DNA of 64,000 nt, from contig NZ_BOMM01000041.1 of NCBI RefSeq assembly GCF_016862195.1, forward strand, positions 1 through 64,000, in the 5' to 3' direction. The stretch is from Paractinoplanes ferrugineus. Lineage in GTDB: Bacteria > Actinomycetota > Actinomycetes > Mycobacteriales > Micromonosporaceae. Below the pieces are notes generated by a model. The model was given only the letters and a program-made list of their open reading frames with translations, made no database searches and had not been told where the DNA came from. Positions within the stretch are counted from its first letter, which is position 1; each line of letters begins with the position of its first letter. Shown one piece after another: positions 1 to 7,581 of this stretch. Position numbers and translations under genes: made by a program.

Positions 1-1
1 G

Positions 2-2398
2 GGCGACTGGGTCGTCGTCATGCACGAGGGCCAGGACGAACCGGAGATCCTGGATGCTCTCAAGAACTCCCGCGCCCAGCTGCGGGTGATAACCGCCGGG
101 GCCGAGATCCCCACCGGAACGACCGGGATCATCTCCCTGCTCGCCCTGGACGCCACCGAACACCCCGACCATCCCGGCACCTCCACCGGCGCCCTCGCCA
201 CCGTCTCGCTGGTCCAGGCTCAGCATCAGGGTCGCTTGTGGACACTCACGCGGGCCGCCGAGACCGATCCGTGGCAGGCCCAGACCTGGGGACTCGGCCG
301 GGTCGCCGCCCTCGAACACCCCACCACCTGGGGCGGGCTCATCGACCTCAACGGCGACCTCGACCCCGCCGCCCTGCACACCGCGCTGACCACCACGGCC
401 GGCGAGGACCAGATCCGGCTGAACGGCGACCAGATCCACGGCCGCCGGCTGCGCCGGGTCGCCGTCGCGCCCGGCCGCCCGTGGTGGACCGGAGGCGCCA
501 CCCTGATCACCGGCGGTACCGGCGCCCTCGGCCGCCACACCGCCCGCTGGCTCGCCGGTCAGGGCGCACCCGAACTCATCCTGACCAGCCGGCGGGGACC
601 GGAAGCGCCCGGCGCAGCCGAACTGCAAGCCGAACTCGGTGCCACGGTCAGCATCGTCGCCTGCGACATCACCGACCGGGCCCAGGTGGCCCGGCTCATC
701 GCCGAGCACCCGAACATCCGGGCCGTGGTGCACGCCGCCGGGACGACCACGACCGAACTACCGGTGGCCGATCTCGACGTCGCCGCCTACACCGCCACCA
801 CGGCCGCCAAGGTCGTCGGGGCCGAACTGCTCGACGAACTGCTGCCCGACGATCTCGACGCCTTCGTCGTCTACTCGTCGATCTCGGCGACCTGGGGCAG
901 CGCCTACTCCGGCGCGTACGCCGCGGCCAATGCCCACCTGGACGCCCTCGTTCGCCGGCGGCGGACCGGAACCTCGATCGCCTGGGGTCCGTGGGCCGGC
1001 GGCGGGATGGCCGACGACGACTATCTGCGCCGGCTCGGCCGGCGCGGGATCACCGCGCTGACCCCGCAGTACGCCACGGCCGCCCTGCGGCACACCGGCC
1101 CGGCCGCGGTAGCGCTGATCGCCTGGGACACGTTCGCGGACTTCTTCACCGTCAACCGGCCCAGCCCGCTGATCCAGCACCTGGTCACCGTCCCGGAAAA
1201 GACCGCACCGGCCGACTTCCGGCGACTCCCGGTCGCCGACCAGCGGCCGCACCTGACCGAGCTGGTCCGCCGCGAGGTGGCCGACGTGCTCGGGCATGCG
1301 GACGGCAATGAGGTCACCGAGGACCGGGAGTTCCTGTCCCTGGGCTTCGACTCGCTGACCGCGGTGGACCTGCGCAACCGGCTCACCAAGCTGACCGGTC
1401 TCGGCCTGCCCAGCTCGCTGGTCTTCGACTATCCGGTGGTCGGCGAACTGGTCACCCACCTGCTGGAGAAGAGCACCGGCGAGCGGGCCCCCGCCGCTTC
1501 CCCGGCCGCGCTGCCGAGCGACTCCAACGACACCCTCGTCGGCCTTTACCGCAAGCTCGGGCTGCTCGGCAAGATGCAGGACGTCGAGTCGTTGCTGACC
1601 GGTGCCTCAGCCCTGCGGGAGCGGTTCGGCAGCCTGGCCGAGCTGGGCCACGGCGCCCACGTCAGCACCCTGGCGCAGGGCGAAGGCGGGCCGCAGATCG
1701 TCTGCTTCCCGCCGTTCGCGCCGGTCGACGGCTCGTTGCAGTTCGCCCGGCTGGCGGCCTACTTCCGGGGGCGCCGCAAGGTCTCGGTGGTCACAGTGCC
1801 CGGTTTCCTGCCGGGCGAGCCGCTGGCCGGGTCGGCCGAGGTGCTGATCGAGGTGCTCGCCGACGCGGTGCTGCGGGCCGCCGGTGGCCGCCCCTACGCG
1901 GTGCTGGGCTACTCGTCCAGCGGCTGGCTGGCCCAGGCCACCGCGGTGCACCTGGAACGGCAAGGACACGGGCCGGTGGCGGTGGTCCTGCTGGACACGT
2001 ACCTGCCGGACGGGATGACCCTCCAGATGCGCAAGGCGATGACGTACGAGGTGGTCGAACGCCGGATGCGCTTCACCTCGATGCACTACGAGGGGATCAC
2101 CGCGCTGGGCACCTACCGCGGCATGTTCCGCGGCTGGCGGCCCGACCCGATCGATCGCCCGACGCTGTTCGTCCGGCCCGACGAGTGCATCCCCGGCGCA
2201 CCGGAGGAACCGATGACCGGCGACGACTGGCGGGCCGTGTGGCCGCTGCCGCACGCGGAGGCGAACGTGCCCGGCGACCACTGCACGATGATCGGCGAGT
2301 ACGCGGAGGCGACCGGCGAGGCCGTCGAGAAATGGCTGAGCGGACTGGGCGACGGACCGGGGATCGCGGGCACCCCTAGTCTCCCCTCAATCCCCTGA
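2..2398 (+). CDS. Type I modular polyketide synthase, C-terminal end (KR-ACP-TE), partial
   Basis: This is the end of the last protein of a modular PKS; the frame is open to the left edge, so the gene starts outside the window. Numbering from the Met at nt 20: ketoreductase with structural half (1-150), Rossmann motif GGTGALG (165-171), Trp292, catalytic Tyr300 and Asn304; ACP around 405-485 with phosphopantetheine Ser445 in GFDSL; thioesterase from about 560 with nucleophile Ser632 in GYSSSG, an acidic LLDTYLP strand and a C-terminal His in PGDHC. The KR lacks the LDD motif, has the Trp and no His three residues before Tyr, so by the known KR fingerprint it is predicted A1-type (L-hydroxyl, no epimerisation). 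The TE makes this the chain-terminating module, probably releasing a lactone or acid. Downstream genes look like starter-unit supply and tailoring for the same product. Confidence 0.96.
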   Translation, partial: GDWVVVMHEGQDEPEILDALKNSRAQLRVITAGAEIPTGTTGIISLLALDATEHPDHPGTSTGALATVSLVQAQHQGRLWTLTRAAETDPWQAQTWGLGRVAALEHPTTWGGLIDLNGDLDPAALHTALTTTAGEDQIRLNGDQIHGRRLRRVAVAPGRPWWTGGATLITGGTGALGRHTARWLAGQGAPELILTSRRGPEAPGAAELQAELGATVSIVACDITDRAQVARLIAEHPNIRAVVHAAGTTTTELPVADLDVAAYTATTAAKVVGAELLDELLPDDLDAFVVYSSISATWGSAYSGAYAAANAHLDALVRRRRTGTSIAWGPWAGGGMADDDYLRRLGRRGITALTPQYATAALRHTGPAAVALIAWDTFADFFTVNRPSPLIQHLVTVPEKTAPADFRRLPVADQRPHLTELVRREVADVLGHADGNEVTEDREFLSLGFDSLTAVDLRNRLTKLTGLGLPSSLVFDYPVVGELVTHLLEKSTGERAPAASPAALPSDSNDTLVGLYRKLGLLGKMQDVESLLTGASALRERFGSLAELGHGAHVSTLAQGEGGPQIVCFPPFAPVDGSLQFARLAAYFRGRRKVSVVTVPGFLPGEPLAGSAEVLIEVLADAVLRAAGGRPYAVLGYSSSGWLAQATAVHLERQGHGPVAVVLLDTYLPDGMTLQMRKAMTYEVVERRMRFTSMHYEGITALGTYRGMFRGWRPDPIDRPTLFVRPDECIPGAPEEPMTGDDWRAVWPLPHAEANVPGDHCTMIGEYAEATGEAVEKWLSGLGDGPGIAGTPSLPSIP

Positions 2399-2410
2399 AT
2401 CCGCTGGGAG

Positions 2411-2429
2411 CAGGGCCGTGTAGGGGTTC
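2411..2429 (+). promoter_or_regulatory. Candidate shared operator, copy 1
   Basis: Sequence CAGGGCCGTGTAGGGGTTC lies just after the PKS stop codon and about 143 nt upstream of the next start. It matches 15 of 19 positions of a site after the stop of the dienoyl-CoA reductase gene (9598-9616), also before a transcription unit. Both contain two AGGG half-sites 10 bp apart. An inverted ACCCCTA lies at 2372-2378. A role as binding site for a cluster regulator is inference; no regulator gene of the cluster is inside the window. Confidence 0.4.
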
Positions 2430-2572
2430 CGCGTCCCGGCGCCGACTGGACTAATCGTTACCAGTGATCGGCTGCGAGAAATGGTTCTCATCGAGCGCGA
2501 TCGCCCCTGGGAAATGCGGTCGTCGATCGATCGCTCCGGCATTTCCGGCCGCGGAGAGAGCAGCGACTGACA

Positions 2573-5560
2573 ATGCACCTTCTGGTCAATGAAACGCGGC
2601 ATCGGGTCACCGGCGAAATCGTCGTCCCGCGGTCGAAATACCACGCCCACCGGGCCCTGATCCTGGCCTCTCTGGCCGATGGAGTCAGCGTCGTCCACGG
2701 CCTGTCGGACGCCCGGCACGTCGAGTACACCGTCCAGTTGCTGCGCGGCCTCGGGGTACGCATCACGCGCGCCGGCGACACCTACGTAGTCCAGGGGCTC
2801 GGCGGCTGCTACCAGCCCCGCCGGGAGACGGTCTCGGCCGGCAGTTCCGGCACCACGCTGTACTTCATGATCGGACTGACCTCGCTGTCCGACCGTGCGG
2901 TCTCGGTCACCGGCCAGAAGTACTTCCGCCGCCGGCCGGTCGCGCCGCTGTTGCGGGCGCTCGAGCACATGGGTGTGGAGCTGTCGTCGGCCGATGACTG
3001 CCCGCCCGTACACGTGCGGGGCCGCCGGCCCACCGGCGGGCGGGTGAGGATCGCCGGGACGCTGTCGCAGTGGATCTCGGGGCTGATCCTGCTGGCGCCG
3101 TTCGCGACCGGGCCGACCACCATCGAGGTCGAGGGCGAGCTCAACGAGCGGACCTACCTGGAGCTGACGGTCGCGATGATGCGTCAGTTCGGGCTGCGGG
3201 TGACGGTCTCCGACGACTGGCGCCGCTTCGACATCGAGCCCGGCCAGCGGGCCCAGCCGGTCGAGCTGACGCTGCCACCGGACATCGGCTCGGCCGCCTT
3301 CGGCATCGCACTGTCCGCCCTGCACCCCTGCGACGTGCTGTTGCGCGGTATGACGAGTCTCGAGGGCAGGGCCGCCGACCACCCGGAATTCCACTTCGTC
3401 GACGCCGCCCGGGCGATGGGCGTGCCGCTGGAGCTCGACCTGGCCGCCGGCGGCCTGCGCATCCGGCAGGACGCGCCCCGGCTGCGCGCGATCGATCTGG
3501 ACTGCCGTGACATGCCCGACATGCTGCCGATCCTGTCCACGATGGCGGTCTTCGCCGACGGCGAGTCGGTCTTCCGCAACGTCGCCCACACCCGGCTCAA
3601 GGAATCGGACCGGGCGGCCGCGATGACCCAGCTCGCGGCCATGGGCGGCAACCTCGACCTGGGCCCCGACGAGCTGCGGATCCGTGGGGTGGAACGGCTG
3701 CGGGGCACGCGACTCAAGTCGTACAACGACCACCGGGTGCTGATGTCGCTCGCGGTGGCCTCGACCCGGGCCGCCGGATCGACGACGCTCACCTACCCGA
3801 ACGCCTACCGGATTTCCTACCCCGGCTTCCTCGACGCGATGACCGCGCTCGGCGCCTCGATGTCCGTGCGGACTCGCCCACCGGCCGCCGGCCCGGCCCG
3901 GCGACTGGAACCGGAGGTCCTCGACCCGGACCGGGCGGCCGAGGTCACCCTGCCCGAGTGGCTGCGCCGCCGCGCCGCCGACCGGCCGGCGGACACCGCG
4001 CTGGTCGACGTCCGCCCGGACGGCGACCTCGAAGTGAGCTGGGCCGAACTGGCCCAGCGCGTCGAGCAGGCCGCCGCTCTGCTGCTGCGGCTCGGTGTCC
4101 GGCCGGGCGAGAACCTGGCCTATCAGCTTCCCAACCGGGTCGAGTTCGTGGTGCTGTCGTTGGCCGCGCTGCGGATCGGCGCCGTCTGCTGCCCGATCAT
4201 CCCGTTCTTCCGCGAGCGCGAGGTCGCCTTCGTACTGCGCCGCGCCCACGCCAGGGTGCTGGTCGTCGCCGACCGCTACCGCTCGCGGGAGCCCGCCCGC
4301 GAGGTGCTGGCGCTGGCCGCCGAGGACCGGGGACGGCTCGAGCACGTCGTCGTCGTGGCCGATTCGGGCGGCCCGGCCGACCTGCCGGCCGCGGACGGCA
4401 GCGGGCCGGCCGTGCGCGACTGGTCGCAATCGCTGGCTGAGGCCACCGTCGACCGGGCGGCGCTCGACGCCTTCGTGCCGAGCCCCGCCGCCACCGCCCA
4501 GCTGCTCTTCACCTCGGGCACGACCGGGGAACCCAAGGGCGTCATGCAGCCCTCGCGCAACCTGACCCGGGCCGCCGCCATGGAGATCCGGCACCTCGGC
4601 CTCACCGCCGGGGACACGATCTGGGCGCCGTCCCCGCTGGCCCACCAGACCGGTTTCCTGTACGGCATGGTGCTGGCGCTGGTCCTCGGCGTGCCGCAGA
4701 TCGTGCAGTCCGAATGGGACGCCAAGCGCGCCCTGCAGTCTCTCAACCAGCACGAGGGCACGTTCGTCCAGGCGGCCACGCCGTTCCTGTCCGACCTGGT
4801 CGACGCGGTCGAGCTGACCGGCGAGGTCCCGGAACACCTGCGGATCTTCGTGGCCACCGGGGCCACCGTCCCACGCGGCCTGGCCGACCGGGCCGGCCGG
4901 GTGCTGGGCACCGCCGTCTGCGGCGCTTTCGGTACCACCGAGACGTGCCTCGGCACCCTGTCGGCCCCCGGCGACGAGCCGAGCCGGCGCTGGGGCTCCG
5001 ACGGGCGCGCGCTGGACGGCATCGAGCTGCGCATCGTCGACGACGCCGGCACCCTGCTGCCGGCCGGTGCGGAGGGCAACTTCGAGCTGCGCTCGCAGAC
5101 GATGTTCGACGGCTATCTGGACCGGCCCGACCTGACCGCCGAGGTGTTCACCGCCGACGGCTGGTACCGCACCGGCGACCTGGCCACCCTGGACGCCGCC
5201 GGCGCGCTGCGGATCACCGGCCGGATCAAGGACGTGATCAACCGGGGCGGGGAGAAGATCCCGGTGGCCGAGATCGAGCAGTTGCTGTTCGAGCATCCCG
5301 CGGTGGCCGACGTCGCCATCGCCGCCATGCCCGACGAGCGCCTCGGCGAGCGCGCCTGCGCCTTCGTCGTGCTGCGCCCCGGCACCGAGCTGTCGCTGGT
5401 GCAGGTGACGGCCTATCTCGACGAGCATCGGGTGGCCAAGCAGTACTGGCCGGAGCGGCTGGAGCCGGTCGCCGCGCTGCCCCGCAACCCGATCGGCAAG
5501 GTGCAGAAGTTCGAGCTCAGAGCGTTGGCGCGCGACTTTCGCGCCCGAGGAAAGCAGTGA
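2573..5560 (+). CDS. EPSP-synthase-like / acyl-CoA ligase fusion protein, probable CHC-CoA starter pathway
   Basis: A 995-aa fusion. Residues 1 to about 428 are an EPSP synthase (AroA) fold: PRSK at the position of the usual PGSK, LSQW for the SSQ substrate loop, DMPDM for the catalytic Asp loop, RLKESDR and YNDHR. The GNAGTAMRP loop reads GSSGTTLYF, so its Arg is Tyr, and the last active-site Lys seems to be Arg (NAYRISYP). Residues about 440-995 are a complete ANL-type ligase: TSGTTGEPKG, FGTTET, GWYRTGD, a GRIKDVINRGGEKIP hinge and the catalytic Lys in NPIGKVQK. Separate homologues of both halves are known in the cyclohexanecarboxyl-CoA cassette of ansatrienin producers. Inferred role: remodelling (dehydration) of shikimate or its CoA ester and CoA activation. 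It overlaps the next gene by 4 bp (GTGA). The N-terminal half is unlikely to be the housekeeping AroA given its substitutions. Confidence 0.9.
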   Translation: MHLLVNETRHRVTGEIVVPRSKYHAHRALILASLADGVSVVHGLSDARHVEYTVQLLRGLGVRITRAGDTYVVQGLGGCYQPRRETVSAGSSGTTLYFMIGLTSLSDRAVSVTGQKYFRRRPVAPLLRALEHMGVELSSADDCPPVHVRGRRPTGGRVRIAGTLSQWISGLILLAPFATGPTTIEVEGELNERTYLELTVAMMRQFGLRVTVSDDWRRFDIEPGQRAQPVELTLPPDIGSAAFGIALSALHPCDVLLRGMTSLEGRAADHPEFHFVDAARAMGVPLELDLAAGGLRIRQDAPRLRAIDLDCRDMPDMLPILSTMAVFADGESVFRNVAHTRLKESDRAAAMTQLAAMGGNLDLGPDELRIRGVERLRGTRLKSYNDHRVLMSLAVASTRAAGSTTLTYPNAYRISYPGFLDAMTALGASMSVRTRPPAAGPARRLEPEVLDPDRAAEVTLPEWLRRRAADRPADTALVDVRPDGDLEVSWAELAQRVEQAAALLLRLGVRPGENLAYQLPNRVEFVVLSLAALRIGAVCCPIIPFFREREVAFVLRRAHARVLVVADRYRSREPAREVLALAAEDRGRLEHVVVVADSGGPADLPAADGSGPAVRDWSQSLAEATVDRAALDAFVPSPAATAQLLFTSGTTGEPKGVMQPSRNLTRAAAMEIRHLGLTAGDTIWAPSPLAHQTGFLYGMVLALVLGVPQIVQSEWDAKRALQSLNQHEGTFVQAATPFLSDLVDAVELTGEVPEHLRIFVATGATVPRGLADRAGRVLGTAVCGAFGTTETCLGTLSAPGDEPSRRWGSDGRALDGIELRIVDDAGTLLPAGAEGNFELRSQTMFDGYLDRPDLTAEVFTADGWYRTGDLATLDAAGALRITGRIKDVINRGGEKIPVAEIEQLLFEHPAVADVAIAAMPDERLGERACAFVVLRPGTELSLVQVTAYLDEHRVAKQYWPERLEPVAALPRNPIGKVQKFELRALARDFRARGKQ

Positions 5561-6729
5561 CACAGATGATGGATGATCAGCAGTTCGGCGTCCTGAGGGC
5601 ACAGGTCGAGCAGTGGGTGCGGGGGCCGGGCGAGCTGTGGGCCGAGCGCATCGAGGAGACCGGTGAGGTGCCCGAGCAGCTGTGGGCCGAGCTCAGCGAC
5701 CTCGGCTTCCTGCGCATCGCCGCCCCCGAGGAGTACGGCGGCCAGGGCCTCGGCTTCGCCCGCTGGATGGAACTGATGGAGATCTTCTCCCGCTCGCACG
5801 GCTCGATCCGGATGATCGTGCACGTCGTCAACGGCATCTGGCGCTCGATGGACGGCCACGCCGACGACGAGCAGCGCAAGCGCTTCGTCATCCCGTCGAT
5901 CACCGGCGAGATCAAGATCGCGTTCACCCTCACCGAGCCGGGCAACGGCACCGGTGCCGACATCACCACGTCGGTGGTCCGGGAAGACGAAACCTACTAT
6001 CTCTCCGGTCGCAAACACCTGATCACCTTCGGCGTACGGTGCGACTACTACCTGCTGGCGGCCCGTCTCGAGGGCAGCACCGGCAAGAACGGCACCGTCG
6101 CCCTGCTGGTACCGCGCGACGCCCCCGGCGTGACGGTCGAGGACACCTCCAACACGATGGGCGTCGTCGGCACCGACCACGCCTCGCTGACCTTCGATCG
6201 CACCCCGGTCCCGGTCGACCACCGGCTCGGGGCCGAGGGCGAGGGCCTCGACGTCTTCCTCGGCGGCTTCCTCACCCCGTCGCGGATCTCCGTGGCGATG
6301 AGCTGCGTCGGCCTGGCGACCCGGGCCCAGCAGCTCGCGGTCGACTACGCCCGCAACCGGGTCACCTTCGGCAAGGCGCTGACCCAGCGCCAGGCCATCC
6401 AGTTCATGCTGGCCGAGAACGCGGCCGACATCGAGGCCGCCCGGCAGCTGGTGCTGCACGCGGCGCGGCGGTTCGAGGCCGGCGAGGCCGACGCCTCCCT
6501 GCAGTCGTCGATGGCCAAGATGCACGCCGTGACGATGCTGACCGCGGTGACCGACAAGGCCCTGCAGGTGCACGGCGGCCTCGGCTACTGGAAGTCGCAG
6601 AAGATCGAGCGCGTGTACCGCGACGCTCGGGCGCAGCGCTTCGAGGAAGGCACCAACGAGATCCAGAAGACCGTGGTCTTCCGGGAACTGCTCCAGCTCG
6701 CGGCGGCGAGCGAGGGGCAGACCCGATGA
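5557..6729 (+). CDS. Acyl-CoA dehydrogenase of the CHC-CoA cassette (AnsJ-like)
   Basis: A 390-aa FAD-dependent acyl-CoA dehydrogenase with the family's usual length and three-domain layout. Visible signatures are FTLTEPGNGTGAD (FAD/substrate loop), RVTFGKALTQRQAIQFMLAE, QVHGGLGYW and RFEEGTNEIQ, where Glu364 sits at the catalytic-base position. The GTG start at 5557 overlaps the TGA of the fusion gene and has GAGG 6 nt upstream; ATG codons at 5566 and 5569 are alternatives. It overlaps the following reductase by ATGA, so the four genes are translationally coupled. In the known shikimate-to-CHC-CoA route an acyl-CoA dehydrogenase homologue belongs to the five-gene cassette; its exact substrate here, a hydroxylated cyclohexenyl- or dienyl-CoA, is inference. 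Confidence 0.92.
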   Translation: MTQMMDDQQFGVLRAQVEQWVRGPGELWAERIEETGEVPEQLWAELSDLGFLRIAAPEEYGGQGLGFARWMELMEIFSRSHGSIRMIVHVVNGIWRSMDGHADDEQRKRFVIPSITGEIKIAFTLTEPGNGTGADITTSVVREDETYYLSGRKHLITFGVRCDYYLLAARLEGSTGKNGTVALLVPRDAPGVTVEDTSNTMGVVGTDHASLTFDRTPVPVDHRLGAEGEGLDVFLGGFLTPSRISVAMSCVGLATRAQQLAVDYARNRVTFGKALTQRQAIQFMLAENAADIEAARQLVLHAARRFEAGEADASLQSSMAKMHAVTMLTAVTDKALQVHGGLGYWKSQKIERVYRDARAQRFEEGTNEIQKTVVFRELLQLAAASEGQTR

Positions 6730-7577
6730 ACAGTCAGGAGAACGAGCAGATGCCCGAGCACAAACAGGTTTCGCTGATCACCGGCTCGTCCCGCGGCATC
6801 GGCCGGGCCCTGGCCATCCGGCTGGCCCGGCGGGGCGGCACCGTCGTGGTCAACTACAAGCGCAACGAGGACCTGGCCAAACAGGTGGTGGCCGAGATCG
6901 CGCTGGCCGGCGGGCACGGTTTCGCCGTGCAGGCCGACGTGGAGACCACCGAGGGCGTCACCGCGCTCTTCGACGAGGTCGCCAACCGGTGCGGGCGCCT
7001 CGACCACTTCGTCTCCAACGCGGCCGCCAGCGCGTTCAAGAACATTATCGACCTCGGCCCCAAGCATCTGGACCGGTCGTACGCGATGAACCTGCGCCCT
7101 TTCGTGCTCGGCGCGAAGGAGGCGGTGAAGCTGATGGACAACGGCGGCCGGATCGTCGCGCTGTCCTCGTACGGCTCGATCCGCGCCTACCCGACCTACG
7201 CGACGCTGGGCGGGATGAAGGCGGCGATCGAGTCCTGGGTGCGCTACATGGCGCTGGAGTTCGCCCCGTACGGGATCAATGTCAACGCGGTCAACGGCGG
7301 CCTGATCGACTCCGATTCGCTGGAGTTCTTCTACAACGTCAAGGGCATGCCCGCCATGCAGGGTGTCCTGGACCGGATCCCGGCCCGCCGGGCGGGCACC
7401 GTGGGCGAGGTCGCCGACACGATCGCTTTCCTGCTCGGCCGGGGGGCCAGCTACATCACTGGGCAGACCCTGGTGGTCGACGGTGGTCTCAGCGTGGTCG
7501 CCCCGCCGTTCTTCGCGGACGCGGACGACGACCTGGCACTGCCGCCCAGGCCGACACGCACGCCGCAGACAGCCTGA
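6726..7577 (+). CDS. chcA: SDR enoyl-CoA reductase, ChcA-like (1-cyclohexenylcarbonyl-CoA reductase)
   Basis: A 283-aa Rossmann-fold SDR with cofactor motif TGSSRGIG near the N-terminus. The canonical Y-x3-K is absent: the position four before the Lys is Leu, while Tyr158 and Lys165 form Y-x6-K, the arrangement of enoyl reductases such as FabI and FabL. This fits ring double-bond reduction rather than ketone reduction and resembles the SDR ChcA, which reduces cyclohexenylcarbonyl-CoA intermediates in CHC-CoA formation. The start overlaps the acyl-CoA dehydrogenase stop (ATGA), and the next gene begins 4 nt downstream. The C-terminal tail is Pro/Arg-rich and probably disordered. Assignment as ChcA rests on motif plus context; another enoyl-CoA reductase role is possible. 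Confidence 0.85.
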   Translation: MNSQENEQMPEHKQVSLITGSSRGIGRALAIRLARRGGTVVVNYKRNEDLAKQVVAEIALAGGHGFAVQADVETTEGVTALFDEVANRCGRLDHFVSNAAASAFKNIIDLGPKHLDRSYAMNLRPFVLGAKEAVKLMDNGGRIVALSSYGSIRAYPTYATLGGMKAAIESWVRYMALEFAPYGINVNAVNGGLIDSDSLEFFYNVKGMPAMQGVLDRIPARRAGTVGEVADTIAFLLGRGASYITGQTLVVDGGLSVVAPPFFADADDDLALPPRPTRTPQTA

Positions 7578-7581
7578 GCGG

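Noticed and set aside
2573..3856. Housekeeping EPSP synthase (aroA) of the shikimate pathway
   Set aside because: Active-site substitutions, fusion to a CoA ligase and a PKS-linked operon argue for a specialised role.
2387..5602. Long minus-strand frame across the AroA-ligase fusion
   Set aside because: Its protein is low-complexity (Gly/Arg/Gln-rich) and lies antisense to clear domain motifs; no start signal.
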